This document shows, piece after piece, positions 1-8,867 of a stretch of DNA of 19,441 nt. The notes under the pieces were generated by a model. It saw only the letters and a program-made list of their open reading frames with translations, was not told where the DNA came from and made no database searches. This DNA is from JBBQBM01 sp038317375 (GTDB taxonomy: Bacteria > Patescibacteriota > Saccharimonadia > Saccharimonadales > JAGQMS01). Each line of letters starts with the position of its first letter. The stretch's first letter is position 1. Location: the NCBI GenBank assembly GCA_038317375.1, contig JBBQBM010000004.1:1-19441 (forward strand). Reading direction: 5' to 3'. Position numbers and translations under genes: made by a program.

Positions 1-320
1 TCGATTGGCATTTCACCGCTAACCACAGGTCATCCGGGCGTTTTGCAATTCGCTACGGTTCGGTCCTCCACGTGGTTTCACCCACGCTTCAACCTGCCCA
101 TGGTTAGGTCACCTGGTTTCGGGTCTACTGACATACACTTAAATTGTTCGGACTATTAATCCTCGCTTTCACTATGCCTCCGTCATAAAGACTTAAGCAG
201 CGCATGCCAGTAACTCGCTGGATCGTTCTACAAAAAGCACGCCGTCACCCCGAAGGGCTCCGACTCCTTGTACGCACACAATTTCAGGTTCTATTTCACT
301 CCCCTTCCGGGGTTCTTTTT

Positions 321-351
<31 letters not shown>

Positions 352-557
352 ATCGCAAGACATATTTAGCCTTAGAGGGTGGTCCCCCTAGATTCAAACA
401 GGGTTTCTCGTGCCCCGTCCTACTCGAGAAAACAAATAATAAAGTGAGAGACACTTGGCATACCGGGCTGTCACCGTCTTTGGCCAGCCTTTCCAGACTG
501 TTCTGCTCGCCTCTCTCATTTCTTACTTTATGCAAACATGTCGCAGTATTTGCTATG

Positions 558-595
558 CCAAGCTTTAACATCGATAAATCAATGTCAAAACTTGG
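558..595 (-). other. Second 23S expansion: 38-nt near-perfect hairpin
   Basis: The RNA can form an almost uninterrupted 16-18 bp helix from CCAAG at one end to CUUGG at the other, with three G-U pairs and a very small UU-centred loop. B. subtilis has only about 64 nt between the GGGGTTG and TGGAAAGG blocks; here there are about 130. Such long perfect stems in rRNA are typical RNase III substrates, so this part of 23S may be cleaved during maturation. That role is inferred. Confidence 0.65.
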
Positions 596-615
596 TTTAA
601 TTTGTTCCTCACAAC

Positions 616-836
616 CCCTTATAGATATTCGCCTGCTAGCTTATCTACACTCATCACAAGCGATGAGTCATATACCATTTCACATTTTTCATTTCACATT
701 AATTTATCATTTTTCACGTATCAGACTTGGCCCTTCTGGACCTTTCTGCTAAATGGTACCTGTTAAATCTCTGCGAAATGCTAAATGCTACCTGTTAAAT
801 GCTCTTCACCTGTGAAGAGTGCAAAAACCTATAAAG
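616..836 (-). repeat. Large AT-rich expansion of a 23S domain I helix
   Basis: In B. subtilis a hairpin of about 20 nt lies between AGCCCAAAC and GGGGTTGTAGGA of 23S; here about 215 nt lie between the same blocks. The ends pair (CUUUAUAG with CUAUAAGG), so it is an extended helix rather than random sequence. Inside are two clean hairpins (649-668 and 802-819, 7-8 bp), an imperfect long stem pairing about 677-698 with 772-787, and an 18-nt unit AAATGSTACCTGTTAAAT repeated at 751-768 and 783-800, a 32-nt period. Related units occur in the 16S insertion. No ORF and no group I intron core was recognised, so an rRNA intervening sequence, excised without splicing or retained, is the best guess. Confidence 0.75.
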
Positions 837-1131
837 TTTGGGCTGATCCCGTTTCGCTCGCCACTACTCCGAGAATCATTGGTTATTTTCTTTTCCTCTC
901 CCTACTAAGATGTTTCAGTTCAGGAGCTTACCTACTATCTAATCCTATATATTCAGATTAGCGTACTCGTACATTACTACGAGTGAGTTTCCTCATTCGG
1001 ACATCATCGGATCAAAGCTTATTGGCAGCTCCCCGATGCTTATCGCAGCCTATCACGTCCTTCGTCGGTGTCTTTACGTCAAGGCATCCGTTATGTGCGC
1101 TTATTTTACTTTTTATGCATTGGCAAATTTT

Positions 1132-1158
1132 GATGTTGTGGCCTCATGCCACATCATC
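1132..1158 (-). other. Hairpin and boxA-like motif in the 23S leader
   Basis: Between tRNA-Ala and 23S lie about 290 nt without a gene (1115-1408). They hold an 11-bp hairpin with one mismatch (1132-1142 with 1148-1158) just upstream of 23S, and a boxA-like TTTAACAAT on the transcript at 1189-1197. Both fit rRNA processing or antitermination. The matching 23S 3' flank is outside the window, so the processing stem cannot be verified here. Confidence 0.4.
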
Positions 1159-1408
1159 GCCGTTTGTCACATTTTACTTATCGGATCGATTGTTAAATTG
1201 CGCGGAGGTGCCTTAGAGATACAGGTTTTTGGACCCGTAGCCTTCTGGTTGGTGAGTTTCCGTGATTTGCGATTTCCCCTCTAGAGAAATTGAAAAACAC
1301 TGAAACTCCAATCAAGTCTCGAAATAGTAACAGTGATTTAGATAATTGTAAAGTGTTATTTGTCCGAATAATGTTATATTTTTCGCAACAATACTGCTTA
1401 TGCTTTTA

Positions 1409-1485
1409 TGGTGGAGCGTCGGGGACTCGAACCCCGGACCCCCTGCTTGCAAAGCAGGTGCTCTAGCCAACTGAGCTAACGCCCC
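1409..1485 (-). tRNA. tRNA-Ala (anticodon UGC)
   Basis: The complement folds as a complete tRNA: acceptor GGGGCGT pairing with ACGCTCC, a normal D arm (TAGCTCAGTTGGCTAGAGC), an anticodon arm with TTTGCAA in the loop, and a T arm with GGTTCGAGTCC. The anticodon TGC reads alanine GCN codons. The G3:U70 wobble that is the alanine identity element is present. A73 and the 3' CCA are encoded in the gene. It lies in the 16S-23S spacer, the usual place for this tRNA, 56 nt downstream of tRNA-Ile on the transcript. Confidence 0.98.
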
Positions 1486-1504
1486 ATAAACACTGGCAAA
1501 TACT

Positions 1505-1538
1505 TGGTGGAGACGCCAAGCCTAAGCTTGGCCTCCCC
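1505..1538 (-). pseudogene. tRNA-Ala-like minihelix (34 nt) between the two spacer tRNAs
   Basis: The RNA folds as GGGGA pairing with UCUCC, one G-G mismatch, a perfect 7-bp stem (GCCAAGC with GCUUGGC), a UUAG loop, and a 3' ACCA. The first four pairs, including the G3:U wobble, are identical to those of the neighbouring tRNA-Ala, as is the CTCCACCA end. It lacks D, anticodon and T arms. It starts 3 nt after the tRNA-Ile CCA. It is probably a collapsed relic of a duplicated tRNA-Ala. AlaRS is known to charge G3:U70 minihelices, so function cannot be excluded. Confidence 0.5.
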
Positions 1539-1541
1539 ATA

Positions 1542-1618
1542 TGGTGGGCGATGAGGGACTCGAACCTCCGACCTCGTCATTATCAGTGACGCGCTCTAAC
1601 CAGCTGAGCTAATCGCCC
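1542..1618 (-). tRNA. tRNA-Ile (anticodon GAU)
   Basis: The complement is a complete tRNA beginning GGGCGATTAGCTCAGCTGG, with a 5-bp anticodon stem (CGTCA with TGACG) around CTGATAA, so the anticodon is GAT. It has a T arm with GGTTCGAGTCC, an acceptor 3' strand ATCGCCC, A73 and an encoded CCA. It lies between 16S and tRNA-Ala on the same transcript, the classic spacer arrangement. A broken copy of its 5' half lies directly upstream on the transcript. Confidence 0.98.
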
Positions 1619-1650
1619 GTAAACCATATCATTTTAAATTGTTAATCTAT

Positions 1651-1758
1651 GCGAGTGACGCGCTCTAGGCAAGCTTCGCCTGCCCACAGAATCCGCCACC
1701 GGCGGAGTTCTCTTGCAATTAGCCACTGGCTAATCTCACAGCTGAGCTAATCACCCGT
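1651..1758 (-). pseudogene. Broken tRNA-Ile copy with palindrome-rich insertion in the D loop
   Basis: The flanks copy the real tRNA-Ile: the 5' leader plus acceptor and D arm (1739-1769 against 1601-1631; one C-to-T change inside the tRNA), and the D-stem/anticodon 5' strand TAGAGCGCGTCACT (1653-1666). Between them about 70 nt carry three short palindromes (AGGCAAGCTTCGCCT, CCGCCACCGGCGG, ATTAGCCACTGGCTAAT). The 3' half of the tRNA is missing, so no functional tRNA results. It arose by tandem partial duplication followed by insertion or expansion within the spacer. Confidence 0.75.
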
Positions 1759-1841
1759 AAACCATATTCTCTTGATTGTTAAAATCCTTCTGCGAAGCTT
1801 ACTAATTCTAGGTAAAAACTCTCTCAAGGGCAAGCTGTAAT

Positions 1842-1871
1842 GAAAAAGCTACCACTATTGGTAGCTTTTTC
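1842..1871 (-). other. Perfect 13-bp hairpin in the 16S-tRNA spacer
   Basis: GAAAAAGCTACCA and its exact complement flank a CTAT loop. Both strands read GGTAGCTTTTTC at the 3' side, so it resembles a bidirectional intrinsic terminator with a short U run. It lies inside the rrn transcript, between the 16S 3' processing stem and the tRNA-Ile relic. It could be an RNase III site, or an attenuator that the boxA-dependent antitermination complex must read through. Confidence 0.6.
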
Positions 1872-1883
1872 GTATTCACAACT

Positions 1884-1898
1884 GAGTAGTGCAGCGTC
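1884..1898 (-). other. 16S processing stem, 3' strand
   Basis: The transcript sequence here (GACGCTGCACTACTC) is exactly complementary to 3696-3710 upstream of 16S, and pairing extends a few bases outward with a G-U. The two strands bracket the whole 16S gene, forming the long-range stem that RNase III cuts to release pre-16S. Additional local hairpins lie between it and the 16S 3' end (about 1902-1953, including CTGTCTC-TTAC-GAGACAG, and 1979-2006). Confidence 0.85.
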
Positions 1899-2024
1899 GA
1901 TTGTTGAAATTATCTGCTGTCTCTTACGAGACAGAAAGTAGCAACTAATTTCAATTTGCTACCAGATCGATCATCCTCTTACTTTTTGCAAGCAAAGAAG
2001 TAAGGGATTGGTTCACTCCCTAGA

Positions 2025-3658
<1,634 letters not shown>

Positions 3659-3695
3659 AATTGTAGTTATCTGTGTTAAAACAAAAACTGACGTT

Positions 3696-3710
3696 GACGC
3701 TGCACTACTC
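3696..3710 (-). other. 16S processing stem, 5' strand
   Basis: The transcript reads GAGTAGTGCAGCGTC, the exact complement of 1884-1898 beyond the 16S 3' end. It lies between boxA and the mature 16S 5' end, as in other bacterial rrn leaders. The pair defines the RNase III processing stem. Confidence 0.85.
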
Positions 3711-3712
3711 AA

Positions 3713-3722
3713 TTGTTAAAGA
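3713..3722 (-). promoter_or_regulatory. rrn boxA antitermination element
   Basis: The transcript carries TCTTTAACAA directly upstream of the 16S processing stem, matching the E. coli rrn boxA (GCTCTTTAACAA) over its core. BoxA recruits NusB-NusE and lets RNA polymerase ignore terminators in untranslated rRNA. Its presence is relevant to the terminator-like hairpin at 1842-1871. Confidence 0.8.
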
Positions 3723-3773
3723 ATTTTCGGAATGAGACTCATAGAAGGGACACCTCATTCGTCTGGGGTGGAG

Positions 3774-3801
3774 CTTATCACGCCCAAGCAAGTTGTGTCA
3801 A
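3774..3801 (-). promoter_or_regulatory. rRNA operon promoter
   Basis: On the minus strand a consensus -35 TTGACA (3796-3801) and a -10 GATAAG (3774-3779, four of six consensus bases) are separated by 16 nt. Transcription would start near 3767, about 110 nt before mature 16S. The -35 begins only 23 nt after the end of the PAP2 gene, and no terminator hairpin lies between them. Confidence 0.7.
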
Positions 3802-3824
3802 CACGATAGTCCAGAAAATGTCTC

Positions 3825-4247
3825 CTATATCGTACTGGTCGCCAGACCGATTATAATACCAAGTGCTAGGCCTCCCAGCACCTCTATTGGAGTATGCCCA
3901 AGTGAGGTGTGCATGCCGCGAACTTTATAATTAACTTTCTTTTGAGCTGCTAGTTCACTAAGTAGTCGGGCGTGCTCACCAACAGCCCGCCTAACACCTA
4001 TAGCGTCGTACATCACAACTGCCGTAAACATCGCGGCTAGGCCAAAGATATGACTTGTCCACCCGTCAGTTGCGCCGAGGTACGTCGCAAGCGCAACAGT
4101 AGAAGTGGTGTGTGAAGACGGGAAACCACCAGAGGCATACAGGTCCTTCATCTGGAGCCCATCTTTTCGAAGATTAATTATGTACTTCAACCCTTGCGCA
4201 CCGACCCACCCAAGTAGTGGCGTGACTAAAACATACTTTGAGTTCAT
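3825..4247 (-). CDS. Divergent PAP2 family membrane protein (YuiD/DUF212-like)
   Basis: 140 aa, close to the usual length of the family (B. subtilis YuiD is about 158 aa). Signature motifs are present: SGGFPSSHTT at 39-48, YDAIGVRRAVGEH at 80-92 and LGHTP at 116-120. These correspond to the phosphatase-type motifs of the PAP2/vanadium haloperoxidase superfamily. Hydrophobic stretches at about 5-25, 50-78 and 121-139 indicate an integral membrane protein. The likely role is hydrolysis of a lipid-linked phosphate or pyrophosphate, but no substrate is established for this branch. The ATG overlaps the gyrA stop as ATGA, so it is translationally coupled as the third gene of the gyrB-gyrA operon; a link to gyrase function is not obvious. 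Confidence 0.88.
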   Translation of the reverse strand: MNSKYVLVTPLLGWVGAQGLKYIINLRKDGLQMKDLYASGGFPSSHTTSTVALATYLGATDGWTSHIFGLAAMFTAVVMYDAIGVRRAVGEHARLLSELAAQKKVNYKVRGMHTSLGHTPIEVLGGLALGIIIGLATSTI

Positions 4248-6748
4248 GTCTTTGCAACCTCTTCTTCTATCTCGCTCTCGCCAACTAGGGCAATAGATAC
4301 TACCTTGTCGTCATCCTTCAACCTCATTACTCTTACACCCTGAGTTGCCCTTCCGATCTGTGGGATGTCTTTAGTCTGCAGACGAATTGTCTGCCCTCCG
4401 GCAGAGATAATTATTAGCTCTTTGGCGTTTTCGTCTAATGCAGTCACAGAGACAAGTCGTCCTGTTTTTTCATTTACGACCGCAGCCCGTATACCTACGC
4501 CGCCTCTAGTGTGCGGGGTAAACTGCTCGACCTTAGTACGTTTACCAAAACCTTTCTCACTCATCACAAATAGGTCGACGCTCTCGCGAACAATATCCAT
4601 ACCCACAACATTGTCGTCTGCTCGCAGTCGAACTCCGCGGACTCCGCGCGACGCACGACCCATCGGACGCACATTTTGTTCATGGAAACGCATCGCCTGA
4701 CCAGATGCTGTTGTAATAACTACTTCGTTATCGCCTGTTGTAAATCTAATCCATCGAAGTTCGTCGCCGTCATCTAACTTGATGGTAATAATGCCGCTGC
4801 CTCGAACATTTTTGTACAATTCGTACTTCGTTTTCTTAACAACGCCTTTAACCGTACACATGAATAGGTTACCGGATTCTTCTTGTTTGTTTACCCTAAT
4901 AACGGCCCTAACCTGCTCTTCTGGCTGTAGTTGCAGGAGGTTAACTATGGCAACGCCTTTAGCGTTTAGGCTCGACGATGGAACTTCGAATGCTCGTAGC
5001 CTAAATACCCTTCCCTTATCTGTGAAAAATAACAGGAAGTCGTGCGTACGTGCGAAGACAAGATGTTCGATATTGTCCTCGTCTCTAGTGGTCATACCTC
5101 GTCGGCCCTTGCCTCCACGTCCTTGACGTTTGTAGTCACCGGTCGGTGAACGTTTGATATAGTTATTAGTTGTAATTGTCACAACGATATCTTCATCCGG
5201 TATAAGTTCTTCGTCGCTAAGCTTACCTACTTCAGAAGAAATGATCTTTGTGCGGCGTTCATCACCAAATTTCTCAACCGACTCGTCTAATTCACTGTGA
5301 ATAATAGCGTCGATTTTCTTTGGATCGGCCAGGATGGCCTCGAGTTCGGCAATTATCTTAAGTAGTTGCGCTAGCTCCTCTTCAATTTTCTGGCGTTCAA
5401 GTGCCGCTAGCCGACGAAGTGGCATATCTAGGATTGCCTTGGCCTGAATTTCTGATAACTTAAACCGCTTAATAAGGTTTGCCTGGGCATCCTCTGACGA
5501 TTCGCTACCTCGAATTATCTTGATAACTTCGTCAATATTGTCTATAGCAATCTTAAGACCCTCTAGGATATGCGCCCGAGCTTTAGCTGCCTTTAGTTCA
5601 AACTCGGTACGTCGCCTAATGACTACCTGGCGATGTTTGATAAACTCTGCGAGAATTTCCTTAAGGCCTAGTAGTTTTGGCTGGACGCCATCTACTAGAG
5701 CGACGACGTTGAAACTAAATGAAGTCTGCAGCGGAGTCATTTTATATAGCTGGTTTAAAACTTTATTCGGGTAGGCACCCTTCTTGAGGTAAATAACGAT
5801 GTTGACCTTACCGCGTGCAGTTTGGTCGCGTATATCACTTATCGAAGTTATCCTCTTTGTAGTAACTAGCTCGGCGATCTTTTCTATAAATGTCGCTTTG
5901 TTTAGCCCGTAAGGAATCTCGCTGATAATAATCTGAGTTCCGCCGTTTGGTTGTTCGACAATCTCGGCAACACCCCTGACTACAACACTACCTCGACCTG
6001 TTTCATAGGCGGTTTTTAATACCGCACCCCCGTAAAGAACGCCTCCGGTAGGGAAATCTGGTCCTTTAACGAACTTAAGTAGGTCTGCTGTTTCGGCATC
6101 AGGATTATCCATGAGATGCTTCGTTGCGCCAACCACCTCCGTGAGGTTATGAGGTGGTATAGAAGTGGCCATGCCGACTGCGATACCGACCTGTCCATTA
6201 AGTAGTAAGTTCGGTAGTCGTGCCGGCAAAACAACTGGCTCTTTCTCACTACCGTCATAGTTATCTCGAAAATCAACAGTGTCTTTTTCGATGTCTTCCA
6301 GTAAAGCTTCGGCATGTTTATGCATCTTGGCCTCGGTATATCGTTCGGCTGCAGCACCAAAACCGTCCATTGAACCAAAGTTACCCTGCCCAATAATAAG
6401 CGGATAGCGCATATTCCAGTCCTGGGCCATGCGAACCATAGCGTCGTAAATCGCTACGTTACCGTGGGGGTGATACTTACCCATAACATCACCGGTAATA
6501 CGCGCACTTTTAATCGTGCGTCCAGTACTTCGAACATTATTCTCGTTCATGGAATGCAATATGCGACGGTGAACGGGCTTAAGACCGTCTCGAACATCCG
6601 GCAATGCACGGGCAACAATAACGCTCATCGAATAACGCAAGAAATTGTCTTGCATGACATTTTCGACGTTACCATCTTCGAGCACCCTGTATGGTGCTTC
6701 AAAGTTAACGACCGATTTTTGCTGAGTTTTTTTAGAATTTCTTGCCAT
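4244..6748 (-). CDS. gyrA: DNA gyrase subunit A
   Basis: 834 aa, typical for GyrA (B. subtilis 821, E. coli 875). GyrA with GyrB introduces negative supercoils using ATP; GyrA forms the DNA gate. The winged-helix/tower core runs from about 20 to 500 with catalytic Tyr137 in AAAERYTEAKM. The C-terminal beta-pinwheel follows, with the GyrA box QGRGGKG at 542-548 (consensus Q-R/K-RGG-R/K-G), which marks gyrase rather than topoisomerase IV although position 2 is Gly. The quinolone-binding segment reads HPHGNVAIYD, with Val98 where E. coli has Ser83, and Asp102 matching Asp87. The ATG lies 9 nt after the gyrB stop; an AAGGA ribosome site overlaps that TAA. The TGA stop overlaps the next ATG. Confidence 0.98.
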   Translation of the reverse strand: MARNSKKTQQKSVVNFEAPYRVLEDGNVENVMQDNFLRYSMSVIVARALPDVRDGLKPVHRRILHSMNENNVRSTGRTIKSARITGDVMGKYHPHGNVAIYDAMVRMAQDWNMRYPLIIGQGNFGSMDGFGAAAERYTEAKMHKHAEALLEDIEKDTVDFRDNYDGSEKEPVVLPARLPNLLLNGQVGIAVGMATSIPPHNLTEVVGATKHLMDNPDAETADLLKFVKGPDFPTGGVLYGGAVLKTAYETGRGSVVVRGVAEIVEQPNGGTQIIISEIPYGLNKATFIEKIAELVTTKRITSISDIRDQTARGKVNIVIYLKKGAYPNKVLNQLYKMTPLQTSFSFNVVALVDGVQPKLLGLKEILAEFIKHRQVVIRRRTEFELKAAKARAHILEGLKIAIDNIDEVIKIIRGSESSEDAQANLIKRFKLSEIQAKAILDMPLRRLAALERQKIEEELAQLLKIIAELEAILADPKKIDAIIHSELDESVEKFGDERRTKIISSEVGKLSDEELIPDEDIVVTITTNNYIKRSPTGDYKRQGRGGKGRRGMTTRDEDNIEHLVFARTHDFLLFFTDKGRVFRLRAFEVPSSSLNAKGVAIVNLLQLQPEEQVRAVIRVNKQEESGNLFMCTVKGVVKKTKYELYKNVRGSGIITIKLDDGDELRWIRFTTGDNEVVITTASGQAMRFHEQNVRPMGRASRGVRGVRLRADDNVVGMDIVRESVDLFVMSEKGFGKRTKVEQFTPHTRGGVGIRAAVVNEKTGRLVSVTALDENAKELIIISAGGQTIRLQTKDIPQIGRATQGVRVMRLKDDDKVVSIALVGESEIEEEVAKT

Positions 6749-6757
6749 AATTATCCT

Positions 6758-8731
6758 TTATACGTCCAGATCCGACGCAAACTTTGCGCGACTTAAGATA
6801 AAGTCTTTTCTGATTTCTACTTCTTCGCCCATCAACATCGAAAAAACCAAATCAGCCTTCTCGGCATCTTCGACATTCACCTGAATCATCACTCGCTGCT
6901 CTGGGTCCATGGTTGTTTGCCAGAGTTCCGTGGCATCCATTTCACCTAGACCCTTAAAACGACCTACATCACTAATACCAGCTTGCTTCTGGAGACTATC
7001 GGTAGAATCTATGAGCGCCTTGCCGGCTTCTGTGCGTTCTTTTACCATGTTTTTAAGAACACTGTCGCGCTCAGCGTTATCAAAAACATAAGCCTTTACT
7101 GTAAGCCCGCTCATAAGCTTGTAGAGGGGTGGCTTCGCTAGATAAACGTGACCAGCAAGTACTAGCGGCTTCATATAACGATAAAAGAAAGTCAGGAGCA
7201 GCGTTGCTATATGTGAGCCGTCAACATCGGCGTCGGTCATCAAGATTATTCTCTTGTATCTTAGTTTTTCAAGGTTAAAATCTTCACCAATACCGGCACC
7301 AAGAGCCTTGACGATATTCACGATTTCATTATTGGCGAGCATCTTGTCTAGTCGAGCTCGTTCGACGTTTAAAACTTTTCCGCGAAGTGGCAAAATAGCC
7401 TGGAAATAACTATCCCGGCCTTCTACCGCAGACCCGCCGGCAGAATCTCCCTCAACCAAGAAGAGCTCGGCCTCATCCGGGTTGCGTGTAGCGCAATCAT
7501 TGAGTTTGCCGGGCATAGACGCCCCGTCAAGAACGCCTTTTCGAAGAATATTGTCTCGAGCAGCACGGGCAGCCTTTCTAGCCCTGGCGGCGACAAGAGT
7601 CTTATTGATAATCGCTTTGGCAATAGCTGGATTCTCTTCAAAAAAGTAACTTAAATACTCGGTAGTTACTCTTTCAACTTGGGAGCGAACCTCAGGATTC
7701 CCAAGCTTGTTCTTGGTTTGGCCTTCGAACTGGGGGTTCGGCAATTTTACTAGAATCACTGCCGTTAAGCCATCACGAACATCCTCGCCGGTTAGGTTTT
7801 CTTCTTTTTCCTTTAGAAGATTATTCTTACGAGCGTAGTCGTTAATAACTCTAGTAAGTGCGGTCCTAAAGCCAACCATATGGCTGCCACCTTCGGCGTT
7901 ATAGACATTGTTGGCGAAGAATTTCGAATTTTCTGTAAAGCTCTCGTTGTATTGAAGAGCGACCTCAACTATCGTTTCATCTATCTGTTTTTCGCAATAG
8001 AAGATCTTGTCGTGGATAGGCTTAGTAACTTCGTTGAGATGCTCGACATAAGATGCTATGCCGCCCTCAAAGTAGAATTCTTCACTTTCACCGCTAATTT
8101 CGTCAGTTAGTGAAGTCCGCAGCTTTTTAGTCAGATATGCAGAGTGCCGTAGTCGATCAAGAATTGTTTCGTAATTAAACTTTACGGTCTCGAATATTGT
8201 ATCGTCTGGATAAAATGTAACTTCTGTGCCGGTCTCGTCGCTCTTACCGACAACCTCTAGCTTTGTTTGAGGTGCGCCTTTGGCGTATTGTTGTTCGAAA
8301 ATCTTGCCATCTTGAAAAACTCGCACAACAAGCTTGTTAGAAAGAGCGTTAACCACACTAACACCAACGCCGTGTAGACCTCCGGATACTTTATAACCAC
8401 CGCCACCGAACTTACCGCCAGCGTGCAGGACTGTCAGCGCCACCTCAACGCCTGTTTTTCCAGTTTTAGTGTTAATGCCGGTTGGGATGCCTCGACCGTC
8501 GTCACGGACACGTATGCCACCGTCTTCTAACATTGTAACCGAGACATAGGTCGCATAACCGGCTAGAGCCTCGTCTATACCATTATCAACAATCTCCCAG
8601 ACAAGATGATGAAGGCCGGTTACACCGGTGCTACCAATGTACATTCCGGGGCGTTTTCTAACAGGCTCAAGCCCTTCAAGAACTTGAATTTCATCAGCGC
8701 CATAACTGTCGGTGCTTTGTGTTTTCGCCAT
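6758..8731 (-). CDS. gyrB: DNA gyrase subunit B
   Basis: 657 aa, the short gyrase B form without the E. coli insert. N-terminal GHKL ATPase: Glu46 in WEIVDNGIDEA as general base, Asp77 in RDDGRGIP, and the GGLHGVGVSVVNALS lid at 117-131. Transducer domain at about 225-395. TOPRIM domain: Glu427 in LVEGDSAGGSA and the Asp triad in TDADVDG (500, 502, 504), which bind Mg for DNA cleavage. The conserved tail RFKGLGEM is at 591-598. It supplies ATP turnover for gyrase with the adjacent gyrA product. First gene of a three-gene operon with a near-consensus promoter upstream. A Shine-Dalgarno-like GAGAGGG lies very close to the ATG, so the start is plausible but not strongly fixed. Confidence 0.98.
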   Translation of the reverse strand: MAKTQSTDSYGADEIQVLEGLEPVRKRPGMYIGSTGVTGLHHLVWEIVDNGIDEALAGYATYVSVTMLEDGGIRVRDDGRGIPTGINTKTGKTGVEVALTVLHAGGKFGGGGYKVSGGLHGVGVSVVNALSNKLVVRVFQDGKIFEQQYAKGAPQTKLEVVGKSDETGTEVTFYPDDTIFETVKFNYETILDRLRHSAYLTKKLRTSLTDEISGESEEFYFEGGIASYVEHLNEVTKPIHDKIFYCEKQIDETIVEVALQYNESFTENSKFFANNVYNAEGGSHMVGFRTALTRVINDYARKNNLLKEKEENLTGEDVRDGLTAVILVKLPNPQFEGQTKNKLGNPEVRSQVERVTTEYLSYFFEENPAIAKAIINKTLVAARARKAARAARDNILRKGVLDGASMPGKLNDCATRNPDEAELFLVEGDSAGGSAVEGRDSYFQAILPLRGKVLNVERARLDKMLANNEIVNIVKALGAGIGEDFNLEKLRYKRIILMTDADVDGSHIATLLLTFFYRYMKPLVLAGHVYLAKPPLYKLMSGLTVKAYVFDNAERDSVLKNMVKERTEAGKALIDSTDSLQKQAGISDVGRFKGLGEMDATELWQTTMDPEQRVMIQVNVEDAEKADLVFSMLMGEEVEIRKDFILSRAKFASDLDV

Positions 8732-8769
8732 ACCCTCTCTTAAATCCTTAACTTTATTCCTTGGAATTC

Positions 8770-8798
8770 ATTATACAAGAAAACTTATGCTCGCTCAA
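8770..8798 (-). promoter_or_regulatory. gyrB operon promoter
   Basis: Minus-strand -35 TTGAGC (8793-8798) and a perfect -10 TATAAT (8770-8775) are 17 nt apart. The transcript would begin near 8763, giving a leader of about 30 nt before the gyrB ATG at 8731. It is divergent from the promoter of the DUF11 gene in the same 136-bp intergenic region. Confidence 0.85.
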
Positions 8799-8822
8799 TT
8801 ATTATTCTATTGATTGAACACA

Positions 8823-8850
8823 TTGTTTTGTGGTTAAATATGCTTATACT
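8823..8850 (+). promoter_or_regulatory. Probable promoter of the DUF11 surface-protein gene
   Basis: TTGTTT (8823-8828), a 16-nt spacer, then TATACT (8845-8850). The start of transcription would fall near 8857, leaving about 10 nt before the ATG at 8868. A second -10-like TATAAA at 8853-8858 would give a leaderless mRNA. No Shine-Dalgarno sequence precedes the ATG, only an A-rich run, consistent with leaderless or near-leaderless translation. Confidence 0.5.
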
Positions 8851-8867
8851 TATATAAAGAAAAAAAT

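Noticed and set aside
444..752. Open frames across the rRNA genes, including one over the 23S insertion.
   Set aside because: They overlap conserved rRNA blocks, lack protein-like composition, and no homing endonuclease motif is present.
616..836. Group I or group II self-splicing intron in 23S.
   Set aside because: No catalytic core motifs or ORF recognised, and the ends pair as a helix extension rather than forming splice sites.
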